Program-made: the position numbers and the translations under genes | The notes under the pieces: model-generated | What the model was told of the DNA's origin: nothing | Database searches by the model: none | The model's input: only the letters and a program-made list of their open reading frames with translations | Shown: piece by piece, positions 9,936-20,194 of the stretch | How positions within the stretch are numbered: the stretch's first letter is position 1 | Layout: each line of letters starts with the position of its first letter | Source: Galeopsis tetrahit | Lineage: Eukaryota > Streptophyta > Magnoliopsida > Lamiales > Lamiaceae | DNA: 64,000 bases | Direction of reading: 5' to 3' | NCBI GenBank assembly: GCA_963675135.1 | Contig: OY776125.1 | Location: forward strand, 25,780,565 to 25,844,564

Positions 9936-11505
9936 TATTATCTTTATTACTTTTATGCAATTATGTGTTGTTTTATGCAATTACAACATGCAATTTTCGT
10001 TGCATATATTATATATAGAGAAGCCATTAAACATCAATTTTTATATCATTAGATATATTATATGTATATATATGCAATTATCTTTTAAAATCATTACATA
10101 TATATTATATATATGCAAAAAAACAGAATGAATGTGCAGTTTGAATTCAGTTTTGTATGAATGTTTTGAATTTTTTAAGGTGTATTAATTAACGCATTTT
10201 AAGTATAATATTTTGGAAATGTTTGGGTTTATGGAAAGTCTTAAAATGTGGGAATTAAAATTGATTATCAATTTTATATTAAAAAATGGTTGACTAATTC
10301 TACATGACCATACAATTTTAAATTAAATAATATGCAACAATTTTTGCATATTATTGAGAATATGCAACAATTTTTAATGTATATGCAATAGATATTTTGC
10401 ATATATATTATAAATATGTATTTTGAATTTCATACACATTTTTTTATTATGTATATTTAAATTGGAGATCAGAATTTATTAAATATAAAAATAATATATA
10501 TTCCGTTAAACCATAAATTCTTAATTTTTTGTTTAAGATTACTGATTGCATATTTGAATGCAAAAATAATTTGATTAGTTGACTTATAAATAATAATTAT
10601 ATTTGAATTTTGAATAGATGCAAATATTTGAATGCATAAATAATTTGATTAGTTAACTTTTAAATAATAAAGATGAAGTTCTGACTATTAGTTTCGAATT
10701 CAAAATGCATTTTTAGAATTACGAAATTAATGGAATTCTCATCTCAACTTAAATGTGTCAATTATTAATTATTTCAAATATGAAACGTCATTAATTCGCG
10801 GAATTAAATGTTTGATTTACAGAATTAGTTTTAAAAATGGGTGACTACTTAATTAAAGAATTATTTTCGAATTTAAATTCATTTGACTAATTCTGCATTA
10901 TCAAATATAATGAATTCAAGGGTATATGTGTCACAAAATTTCGAAATTGGTTTTATTTGCTTTATCAAAAGTCAATTGGATTAATTAGCTAAAACACTTA
11001 GTGGGGTGTCTCTAGATGCAACTTCCCCTTAAAAAATAACTAAATAACCACAAAAAGAATCAACAATTTAAAATTTCAGATTGAATGAGAGACTGTGATC
11101 GAGTGCCACACACGTAGAGACGCTAAATACTAAATAGAAGAGAATGGGTAGGGTTTCTGGCTTTGGGCAATTGGGTTTGACGGCTTAAAAAATGTCTTGG
11201 GTTTACTAGTTTAGGGATTGTATAATATAGAGACTATAATATATATAATATTTATTTAGATAATATTGTAAGTATATTTTTTATATAATATATATATTTT
11301 ATATATATATAATAAGTTATGTTTGGTTCGATTTTTTACGGTTTTTTATTAGTGAAAATCGTAAACCAAACCATACTAAAAATAAATCAATTCTAAAAAT
11401 CGTAAATTGAACCGTAAAACAAAAATCGAACCATATTTAATGGTCTGATTTGGTTTGGTCGGTTCGGTCGGTCTGAACCATACTTTGCACACCCCTAGAC
11501 ATCAT

Positions 11506-11936
11506 GACGTAAATTGAAAAAGTGAAAATTTAAATGATATAACTGAATTAGGCCAAATTTACGGGATGTAAAATAAAATTTTCTCTTTGGATATCCAATT
11601 TGTATGTATATATACAAGACTCATAAATTGTGAAAAAAATAAATATGTTATTTAATACGGAGTATAATTTAATATCTCTCTATTCATCATATATGACAGT
11701 GTGTTTAGATCTATTTTTTTTTTTTTAACTTTTATGTTTATTCTATTTAAATAATTAACTTTTGAGTATTTTTTCTACCTTGTTAATAAGATTTGGATGT
11801 CGAATTGCCTGGCATTATGTAATATTTAATTTAATTTTATGTTCATTAAATATTTAAATATATCTTTTTATATTCACTACTAAAAAAATATATATATTTA
11901 ATTTAATTTATATCTGATTTGGGTGGAATTTACACG
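11506..11936. other. AT-rich spacer
   Basis: AT-rich sequence between the hAT element and the LTR-like segment. Nothing recognised. Confidence 0.4.
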
Positions 11937-12227
11937 TTTTAGGGGCACATGTGAAGCATGTTTTGATGTGGAATTCATTGATTTATGCATTGATTATGAT
12001 TGTTTGAGCCAAAATGAGAGAAAGGTTGTGTTTTGTTGATTTTGTAGGTAAAACGATGGAATTTGGAGCAAAACACATATCACAAGTGATCGGATTGGAA
12101 AGAGGAGTGCATGGTTGGATTCGTCTCGGAAAACGGAGTGGATTAGCCGAAGGAATCAAGTCAATCCGACACCCGAGGCGAAAGTTATGCACGAAACGAG
12201 AAGAGGCCGAAATCGAAGTGCAAGGCA

Positions 12228-12446
12228 ACTCGGCCGAGTGACCTTACTCGGCCGAATCTGCGAGTTGGAGCTCTACTGCGCACTCGGCCGAGTGACCTTA
12301 CTCGGCCGAGTAAATATTTACGTAGCCATTGGGATTTGAAGACCACTCGGCCGAGTGAGCTTACTCGGCCGAGTAAGAGCTGGAAAAATCGCCAACACGC
12401 TTTTTAAAGTGTTTCACTCGGCCGAGTGACCCCAACTCGGCCGAGT
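12228..12446. promoter_or_regulatory. Eight-copy ACTCGGCCGAGT palindrome array
   Basis: The 12-bp perfect palindrome ACTCGGCCGAGT occurs at 12228, 12282, 12300, 12345, 12363, 12416 and 12435, with a one-mismatch copy at 12246. The eight copies form four pairs; starts within a pair are 18, 18, 18 and 19 bp apart, usually with GACCTT or GAGCTT between. The array ends about 90 bp before a TATA box. In an LTR this is the U3 enhancer position. Protein binding is inferred, not shown. Confidence 0.75.
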
Positions 12447-12532
12447 CATCCCATTTTCGGTGCCAAACTTGTATTTTCTCCATTTTTGAGGGATCAACTT
12501 GCAAATATGCCATCCAAACCCTTCCCCAACAC

Positions 12533-12539
12533 TATATAA
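12533..12539 (+). promoter_or_regulatory. TATA box of the LTR-like segment
   Basis: TATATAA preceded by CCCCAACAC and followed about 30 bp later by a CA-rich leader (CACACATAGTTACACATAC). A good plant core promoter downstream of the palindrome array. Confidence 0.55.
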
Positions 12540-13513
12540 GTCCCCTTTCTTGAAATCCAAGACATTCTCCCCCAAATCCACACATAGTTACACATACTTG
12601 GAGGTGTTTTGGCCATAACTTCTTCATCTCTTCATCAAATCAAGGAAGAAAGGATGCAATAGCTCCCAAATTCCATTCCCTACCACATTCTAGACTAAGC
12701 TTTCTCTTTCCTTTCCTTTTTATTTAGTTATTTCATTTGGATTTTGTAATTTCATTATGCTAGTTAGTAGCTAAACACATTTGTGGTTCTAAGGCATTGT
12801 AAGACTTGGATTGATGTTTATGAGTAATTTCTTGCTTTAATTGGTGTTTGTTTCCTATTTGCATGTTTAATTATCCATTGTCAAGCATGTTGTTATTGGC
12901 CATGATGATTTGCTTATCTATTGTTAATTGGAGTAAGATCGAGAGATTTATTTCATTTAATCGTATGCAAGCATGCAACCCGATATTATTATGAGCTCGA
13001 GAGAGGAGTAATTATCGGAGAGGGATTTGAATGATCTTAGGAGCTCTTTTAGGCGGTGTAATGTTTGTGAGGTAGAAATACGAGCCTATGTTGCATTGCG
13101 CCTTTGGTTAATTAGATCGAGAGATTAATTAATTCTTCTTGTGTGATCACCCTATATGAGATAAACTTAATGGCCATCTAAATGAGATAACATTCATAAA
13201 CGGATATCTAAGTGTTATAATCGCCTTGGAACCCACTTTCTTTCTTTGAGTTACATCCATTTTACCTTCGTTTTATTGATTTGCATGGTATTTGATCGAT
13301 TTCGTATTTACTCTTCATTACTTATTGGTGACACATTGTTAGGTAATCTTAGAGTAATTCACACCACTCAAATTATCGATCACGTCTACTTAGAACTCGA
13401 CTAGCAAACTACCACTTTTACGCTTAACCTCCTTGTGGGATCGACCTCGTGCTTATCACGCTACGATAGACACCGTACACTTGCGGTTGTTTATTTTAGT
13501 GTTGTATAACACG

Positions 13514-14461
13514 TGAATCAATATCTTTTGTAAATATTAGGGTAAATCAATCTCATATTAATATTTTATTTTATCCATATCAAAATTATAAAAAAAAATT
13601 ACATTTAATTTAATATTATCTCTCAAATGACGAACTAACACCATTAATATTTTTTTCAAATCCATAGCCATTAATTTTTGCCAAAACAACCTTTTAAAAT
13701 ATTTAAAAAAAATTTGATGTATCATAGATTAAGAAATTCACATATATATATATAAATTATCAAATGAGAAATTCATTCATCACAACCTCCTCAACAAGTG
13801 AAGAAAATATAAAAATACAGCAACATTTAAAAGAAACATAAATAATAAAAAAAAAAGAAATTTATGGATAGATAATTAATATTATTATCTCTCTAATAAT
13901 GATGAGGATTTAATTTTTCTCGTAAAAAGAAAAGAAAAGAGGAAGACCTCCTAGGGTTTTGGATGGAATCGATGTGTATTAAAAAAGTAATTATAATTAA
14001 AAAATACAATTTTTTTTTTTTTAAAGCTAATAATAAATTTTGTCAAACCTTTAATTTTTATCTGAGTAGTAAAGAATACATTCTAATTATATTATAATCT
14101 TTACAACATTATAAAGAAAATCTATAAAAATTCTTCAAACCTTTAAAATGTTAGTATAGATGTTTTAGAGACAATCATTATAATAACGACATTGTACTTA
14201 ATCATATTCAGTTACTTAAATATTATTGATTTTATTAATACACTTATAAAATGTTATATTTGATTGTTTGTATTTATTCCCATGAACTAATGATCTAATA
14301 ATGTCATCAAGATGTGAGATCTTGATTGACTATATCATAGTTCTCTTAAAGTAGCCTCAATCTTATCGAGATTGTGATATGGATGATGCAATTGGTGTGC
14401 ATCTGCATCATATCCTTAGAGGATGTAGTGGTTCTCACTACTACGATATTTCAGGGCTAGT
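13514..14461. other. AT-rich DNA grading into an LTR-like repeat fragment
   Basis: 13514-14220 is AT-rich with no gene. 14230-14461 is more complex, non-coding text that continues after the MITE at 14462-14729. Together with 14730-15180 and 15850-16075 it resembles parts of an LTR, but no element could be delimited. Confidence 0.3.
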
Positions 14462-14729
14462 CTTGGGTGAGACCGTCTCACAGAATGAGATCCGTGAGAC
14501 GACCTTCATATATAAAAAGTGATAATGTTTAAGCAAAACGTGATATTGTTTAAGTAAAAAGTGATAGTCACTTTTGTTAAAAATATTATCACTTTTTACT
14601 TAAACATTATCACTTTTTTTACAAACCAAAATCTAGAAAAAAAATATGGGTTATCCTACCCAAAATTTTGAATATGGGTTAAAAGGATTCGTCTCACAGA
14701 AAAAGATCCGTGAGACGGTCTCACACAAG
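14462..14729. mobile_element. Palindromic MITE with GTGAGACCGTCTCAC ends
   Basis: Inverted ends CTTGGGTGAGACCGTCTCAC and (reverse complement of right end) CTTGTGTGAGACCGTCTCAC, each followed inward by GAGATCCGTGAGAC / GATCCGTGAGACG. The centre is a further inverted pair built on AAAAAGTGATAATGTTTAAG. No target-site duplication could be fixed. The end sequence is itself a palindrome. Confidence 0.75.
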
Positions 14730-15180
14730 TTTTTGCCCATGCACGGATACTTTGAGAGTATTGGCGTGCCTAATCGAAAAACCGTTTGGTGTATTCTATT
14801 TACGTGTCTAAGTGAATATCGATTTGTGGAGCAATGTAATGTCCTTTGACTTGAGGTCAATACACACGACATGTGCGGAGTGATGGGCTTTGACCATGAC
14901 CGACGCTTGCACTCCTAACGGGGTAGATTAGGCATGTGTTGGGCACACCCTAAAGTACATGTGCGGGATAGTTGAGCCAATAATAGAATTCATTCCTCAA
15001 ATAAATTTGGAGAGGATACTCGTCTTCTCATAAATAATTGGATCGTTAGTGATTGGCCAATGCACGTCGCATTTGAAATGGTGTTCAAATGCGACAATGT
15101 GATCAATTAGCAGAATGAGATAACCTAATTAAATTATTGGAATATACACATTACAGAGGTTGTTGATGTTGTATCTTGCA
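14730..15180. other. Non-coding repeat-like segment
   Basis: Moderately GC text without a coding frame. It probably belongs to the same old repeat as 14230-14461. 15060-15110 contains a small inverted pair, CGCATTTGAAAT / GTTCAAATGCG. Confidence 0.3.
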
Positions 15181-15187
15181 ACGTACC

Positions 15188-15594
15188 TCACATATTGAGA
15201 TTGTCTGGTTCATTATCTAGGGTTATACTATATGTGAGATTGTCTGGTTCATTATCTAGGGTTATACTAAGACCGCACCTCACATATTGAGATTGTCTGG
15301 TTCATTATCTAGGGTTATACTATATGTGAGATTGTCTGGTTCATTATCTAGGGTTATACTATATGTGAGATTGTCTGGTTCATTATCTAGGGTTATACTA
15401 AGACCGTTAGTTACATATTGAGATTGTCTGGTTCATTATCTAGGGTTATACTATATGTGAGATTGTCTGGTTCATTATCTAGGGTTATACTAAGACCGTA
15501 CCTCACATATTGAGATTGTCTGGTTCATTATCTAGGGTTATACTATATGTGAGATTGTCTAGTTCATTATCTAGGGTTATACTAAGACCGTTAG
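15188..15594 (+). repeat. Nine-copy higher-order tandem array
   Basis: The core GATTGTCTGGTTCATTATC followed by TAGGGTTATACTA occurs nine times (one copy has CTAGTTC instead of CTGGTTC). Units alternate between a form preceded by CTCACATATTGA and a form preceded by TATATGTGA, and every run ends with AAGACCG. The order by the ending is 2 + 3 + 2 + 2 units. CTCACATAT and ATATGTGAG are inverted, so each unit pair can form a hairpin. Confidence 0.9.
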
Positions 15595-15978
15595 TTTGAC
15601 TAATTGCTTGATACAAATTAAAGTTGGATGAATTAATTATTTGATTTGATCAAAATATTTAATTTATGAAAAAATATAGAATAATTCTATTGGATAAAAT
15701 TATAACTTATTTTATTAGATTAAATTTAATTAATAAGATGATATATAATTACTTAACATATTAACATATTGAATATATTATGTGATAAATATGGTAAAAC
15801 GTATTTTATTATATATTGGATTTGCCAATAAAATAAAATATATATGTGGGCTCAAGCTTATGTGGTTTTACTATATAAAAGAACGTAGGGTTAGATGTTC
15901 TGATGTTCTGAGTCAACAAATTTATCACTTATAATATTTTTTCATCTTCATTCTCTTAGCGAGTTCTTTTAGAGAATT
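15595..15978 (+). other. AT-rich segment with LTR-like promoter text
   Basis: Mostly AT-rich. A TATATAAAAG box at 15872-15881 is followed by leader-like text and, at about 16062, by CGTATCAGAAACTG. That is loosely like the TATCAG core of a tRNA-Met primer-binding site, so it may be an old LTR end. No ORF. Confidence 0.3.
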
Positions 15979-17000
15979 CAATTTGGATCAGGAGCTCGCA
16001 TACGAATCACTGTAAGAAACATTATTGTTTTAATTATTCTTCAATTTATTTATGTTACAGTCGTATCAGAAACTGTGTTGGTAAATTTTCGTTGCTATAG
16101 ACCGTATTTCGAAAACACAACAGAAAATTCACTAATTTGATGAAATCTATGGACAGTGTTCGTATTTCGAAAACACAACAGAAAATTCACTAATTTAATG
16201 AAATAATACATTATAATGAAAATCTTTGAGATTAAAATTTAATTTGAGATTAAAATTTAAAATGGGGGTTAAAATTAAAAGATGAGATTTGGAGTAGAGA
16301 GATTGAGATAGAGTCACGGTTCCAGTTTTGGAATGGTTGCAGTAGAGATCGGTGGTTACCTTTTTGGAGTTTAGCTCATTTAGACGATTTTCAATCGCTT
16401 GTTACATTGCTACCCCTATCAACATATTGAAATTCGTATTAGGCCTACCTCAATTTGGATCAGGAGCTCGCATACGAATCACTGTAAGAAACATTATTGT
16501 TTTAATTATTCTTCAATTTATTTATGTTACAGTTGTATCAGAAACTGTGTTGGTAAATTTTCGTTGCTATAGACCGCGTGTTCGTATTTCGAAAACACAA
16601 CAGAAAATTCACTAATTTGATGAAATCTATAGACAGTGTTCGTATTTCGAAAACACAACAGAAAATTCACTAATTTAATGAAATAATACATTATAATGAA
16701 AATTTTGAGATTAAAATTTAATTTGAGATTAAAATTTAAAATGGGGGTTAAAATTAAAAGATGAGATTTGGAGTAGAGAGATTGAGATAGAGGCACGTTC
16801 CAGCTTTGGAATGGTTGCAGTAGAGACCGGTGGTAGAGCAGCTTTGGAATGGTTGCAGTAGAGACCGGTGGTAGAGACCGGTGGTAGAGACCGGTGGTAG
16901 AGACCGGTGGTTACCTTTTGGAGTTTAGCTCATTTAGACGATTTTCAATCGCTTGTTACATTGCTACCCCCTATCAACATATTGAAATTCGTATTAGGCC
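15979..17000 (+). repeat. Two-copy ~470-bp tandem duplication
   Basis: CAATTTGGATCAGGAGCTCGC starts copies at 15979 and 16451 (offset 472). Both copies keep the inner direct repeat CGTATTTCGAAAACACAACA (twice per copy) and end at ATTGAAATTCGTATTAGGCC. Copy 2 has gained extra GTAGAGACCGGTGG units (16826-16912), which makes it longer. There are a few substitutions and small indels between the copies. Non-coding. Confidence 0.88.
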
Positions 17001-17061
17001 TACCTTACTAAAAAAACAAGAACTTCGACAAATTTATTACTATACTGTCCATCTAAATAAC

Positions 17062-17243
17062 ATGACTTGAGAATGAATGACGTGAGAATGAATGAGAAAT
17101 TAGAAATTTTGAGAAGAGATGAGGGATTTATATAAAAAATAAGATTAAAAATGTGACTTGAGAATGAATGACGTGAGAATGAATGAGAAATTAGAAATTT
17201 TGAGAAGAGATGAGGGATTTATATAAAAAATAAGATTAAAAAT
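17062..17243 (+). repeat. 91-bp tandem duplication
   Basis: The unit TGACTTGAGAATGAATGACG... occurs at 17062-17152 and again at 17153-17243, nearly identical. The surrounding AT-rich DNA to 17590 has no gene. Confidence 0.85.
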
Positions 17244-17590
17244 GTAAGGTCAAGATTAAGTTTTAAAATGAATGGATGAGATTAAAAGAAAAGTGTAAAA
17301 TGAATGAGAATTCATGGCCACCACTCGATTGGGCGACGACAACGAGTGAGACTTTATTGTAAAAGATCCTAAGGTTTCATGAAATTTTAGAGTATGTCTA
17401 ATTTTAACCTTAATAAGAGATAAGGGGTGTCTATGTATATGCGTGTTTGTAATTCACCAAATACGCAACAACTTAATTTTCTACCGTTGAGGACAAAATG
17501 ATTGGGTTATTATCAGGTGGTAACGATTAAAATCGTGATAATGGAAATCAAATTTAACATAAATATACCATTTTTTAACACAAAAAAATA

Positions 17591-17989
17591 CTCTTTCCGT
17601 CCATGAAATGTAGTCCCATTTGCCTCATTTTCTTTGTCCACTAAATGTAGTCTCATACACTTTAAAATCATCACTCCTCAAATATCATTTAATTACTCAA
17701 TTTGTCATCAACTTTATTCATAAACAATCACTTTATTCACAATGGACCCCACAATACCCTATAATATCCTTACTTTATCTACTTTATCTACTTTATCTAC
17801 ATTTTTTTTAAAACCTGTGCCCATCCATTTAATTACTCAATTTGTCATCAACTTTATTCATAAACAATCACTTTATTCACAATGGACCCCACAATACCCT
17901 ATAATATCCTTACTTTATCTACTTTATCTACATTTTTTTTAAAACCTGTGCCCATCCACCATGAGACTACTTTTGGTGGATGGAGGGAG
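17591..17989. mobile_element. Stowaway-type MITE with internal duplication
   Basis: Ends CTCTTTCCGTCCA and TGGATGGAGGGAG in inverted orientation with TA at 17589-17590 and 17990-17991. The interior has a ~140-bp tandem duplication (copies from 17686 and 17826, starting CATTTAATTACTCAATTTG). The copies differ mainly in the number of ACTTTATCT units. Confidence 0.88.
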
Positions 17990-18050
17990 TATCATAATTT
18001 TTTTCTTTTTTAAAAAGGAAAAAATGTATAAGGAAAAACGTAATTCACCT

Positions 18051-18144
18051 CATTTTTTCAAATTTAGATTTTGAAAATTATCAAACAGGTATTGTGTCAT
18101 TTTTTCAAATTTAGATTTTGAAAATTATCAAACAGGTATTGTGT
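18051..18144 (+). repeat. 47-bp tandem duplication
   Basis: Exact copies at 18051-18097 and 18098-18144, beginning CATTTTTTCAAATTTAG. AT-rich, non-coding. The rest of 17992-18540 is AT-rich spacer. Confidence 0.9.
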
Positions 18145-19252
18145 CTAGACTGAATCATTACAAAACATTTTCCTAATAAGGCCTATATAATGTGGAAAAT
18201 TGCATTAATATTTAATACCTCTTTCCCGTATAATAATGCGGCAACTTAATTTTCTATGGACGAGGACAAAATAGTATTTTCACTAGTTTGCAAAATTTCA
18301 TTAAGACACCTTGCAATTTGAGTGATGTGGCAATTTGAGTTATTGACATGTGGTAAATTTGCTCTAAAGAAAAGGAAAAACACCATTAATTTTTTTAAAA
18401 AATTGGAATTTTGAATATCATCAAATTACGAAAATAAATAATTACATTACATACTATAAAATGAGGATTTTTTCTTCTCAAAAAAAGAAAAATAAATTTT
18501 TTCAAATTTGAATAATTAAAGTAAAAAAAGAAAAAAAAAAAAGAAAAAAGAAAAGAGCAGCTCGGCGACGGCAGATATATTCCGATAGAAAACCCGCGTC
18601 GAGGTCGAGGGTAGAACGGTCATTTAGTAACTTTGCCGTTTGTTTTATGCTTCTTTCCATATATTCAAGCCCATTCTTCTCAAGGGTTTTTGTTTTTGAA
18701 CTTTACCGATATAAGCTTGCACAAATTCACATTTGTTTTTCAATACCACAAACCCTATCTGAATGTTCGCTTTTGCAAATTGAATATCTTCCTTGATTTC
18801 GCATTGGTAAATGAGTGATTTTGAAGGTCTTCGATCGATTTCATGTTTTCCCCCCGATTTTTTGTTTTTTGATTTTTAAACTGAAATTGAAGTTTAATTG
18901 ATATGAAAAACCTCTTTGTTTAATTAAGTGTTTGATGGACTTCTACAACATTTTCTAAGGTCAAATAATTTTTTTTGTTTTGTTTTTTTTTGCAGATTAA
19001 GGTCGCTATCGAAGTCAGAAACCCTAACTCGGTTAATCCGGAGCTCTTTTTGCATTTGTATGCTAAAACATACAAAATTCCTCAGGTATGTGTATGCTCA
19101 TGCACCTTTACACATAAATTAATTAGGAATCGTTGCTATAAATGTAGGATAACTGATTGGATTAATGTTGAGGGCAGCTTATATGAATAAGAGTTGATTT
19201 GGCTTTAATTTAACTGATGACAACCTTGATTGAGTACAGCTTATATGAATAA

Positions 19253-19534
19253 GAGCTGAATTGGCTTTAATTTAACTAATGATAACCTTGATTCATTCAA
19301 TCATACCACAGTGTTTTCGCTTAACCGAGAAGACTTGGATCGATTAGAGCTGAATTGGCTTTAATTTAACTAATGATAACCTTGATTCATTCAATCATGC
19401 CACAGTGTTTTCGCTTAACCGAGAAGACTTGGATCGATTAGAGCTGAATTGGCTTTAATTTAACTAATGATAACCTTGATTCATTCAATCATGCCACAGT
19501 GTTTTCGCTTAACCGAGAATACTTGGATCGATTA
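19253..19534 (+). repeat. 94-bp x3 tandem repeat in the 5'UTR intron
   Basis: Three copies start at 19253, 19347 and 19441 (GAGCTGAATTGGCTTTAATT), almost identical. A diverged partial copy (GTTGATTTGGCTTTAATTTA) lies just before at about 19191. They sit in the intron between the second noncoding exon and the ATG exon of the Oberon-type gene. Confidence 0.9.
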
Positions 19535-19550
19535 AAGCATTAGAATGAAC

Positions 19551-20170
19551 TTTGCCACAGTACAAAAGATTTAATGAACTTTGCCTAATTAATAAGTAAG
19601 CACTGAGAATCATTTAATGAGAGCACATTTTACGGAAGATTACCTGTTCGTATATGTCAACAGTGGCATCAGAGTTGTGTTACGTGTCGATTCTGGAAAC
19701 CTTCCTGAGGCTTTAGTTACTTCACTTAATTTTTGTAGAGTTTGCTTGTTTCCCTTCTCTTGATCATTCTTTTGTGTATTTACTCGAGTTTAAAGAATTA
19801 ATGAGTAAGTTGATGCAAATAGGCATAATGTGCATCACTGTATGACTACACACATGTTTTATTTCCGAGTTAAAAGGAACTTTGCCTAATTATCAACTAA
19901 GCAATGACTCAATGAGAATCTTTTAAAGAAAGCGTATTTTATGGAAGCCTATCTGTTCGTCTTAATTTTATGTTGAAAGTGGCATCGGAACTGTGGTACG
20001 TGTCAAATCTGGAAACCTTCCTGAGGCTATAGTTACTTCACTAAATTTTTGTAGAGTTTACCTGTTTCCCTTCTCTTGATCATTCTTTTGTGTATTTATT
20101 TCTGAGTTGAAAGGATTAATAAATAGGAATAATGTGCATTCACTGTATGACTACACACGTGTTTTATCGT
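19551..20170 (+). repeat. Diverged ~310-bp tandem duplication next to the ATG exon
   Basis: 19551-19862 and 19878-20170 share AACTTTGCCTAATTA, CTGGAAACCTTCCTGAGGCT, TTCCCTTCTCTTGATCATTC and CACTGTATGACTACACAC in the same order, with several small indels. The second copy ends about 20 bp before the 3' splice site of the ATG exon. Confidence 0.85.
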
Positions 20171-20194
20171 TCTTCCTCTTTCTACAGAGCCTAA

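Larger units (their letters stand above)
7874..11497. mobile_element. 3.6-kb non-autonomous hAT element
   Basis: Termini TAGGGGTGTGCA and TGCACACCCCTA are perfect inverted repeats, and the 8-bp target-site duplication GACATCAT is exact (7866-7873 and 11498-11505). Both ends carry dense subterminal words AACCAAACCG/CGGTTTGGT and AAATCGTAAACC. The interior has no hAT transposase reading frame. It holds a GC-rich island at 8420-8650 and a Stowaway MITE at 9653-9935, and 9980-10660 is rich in ATGCAA words. Confidence 0.9.
11937..13508 (+). mobile_element. LTR-like segment of a Ty3/gypsy-type element, probably solo LTR
   Basis: The segment has a promoter-like part (CG-rich palindromes 12228-12446, TATA box 12533-12539), a leader-like part, and near its end CCTTGTGGGATCGACCTCG followed by CCGTACACTTGCGG. 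I recognise that text, and TAGTAGCTAAACACATTTGTG (12764-12784 region), from LTR/leader regions of plant Ty3/gypsy Tat-Ogre type elements. No gag-pol follows, so a solo LTR or fragment is likely. Ends are approximate: an ACACG repeat at 11932-11936 and 13509-13513 is the only candidate target duplication, and the implied termini are not TG...CA. Confidence 0.5.

Noticed and set aside
15188..15594. CRISPR-like array
   Set aside because: Units are contiguous tandem repeats with no unique spacers, in a plant genome.
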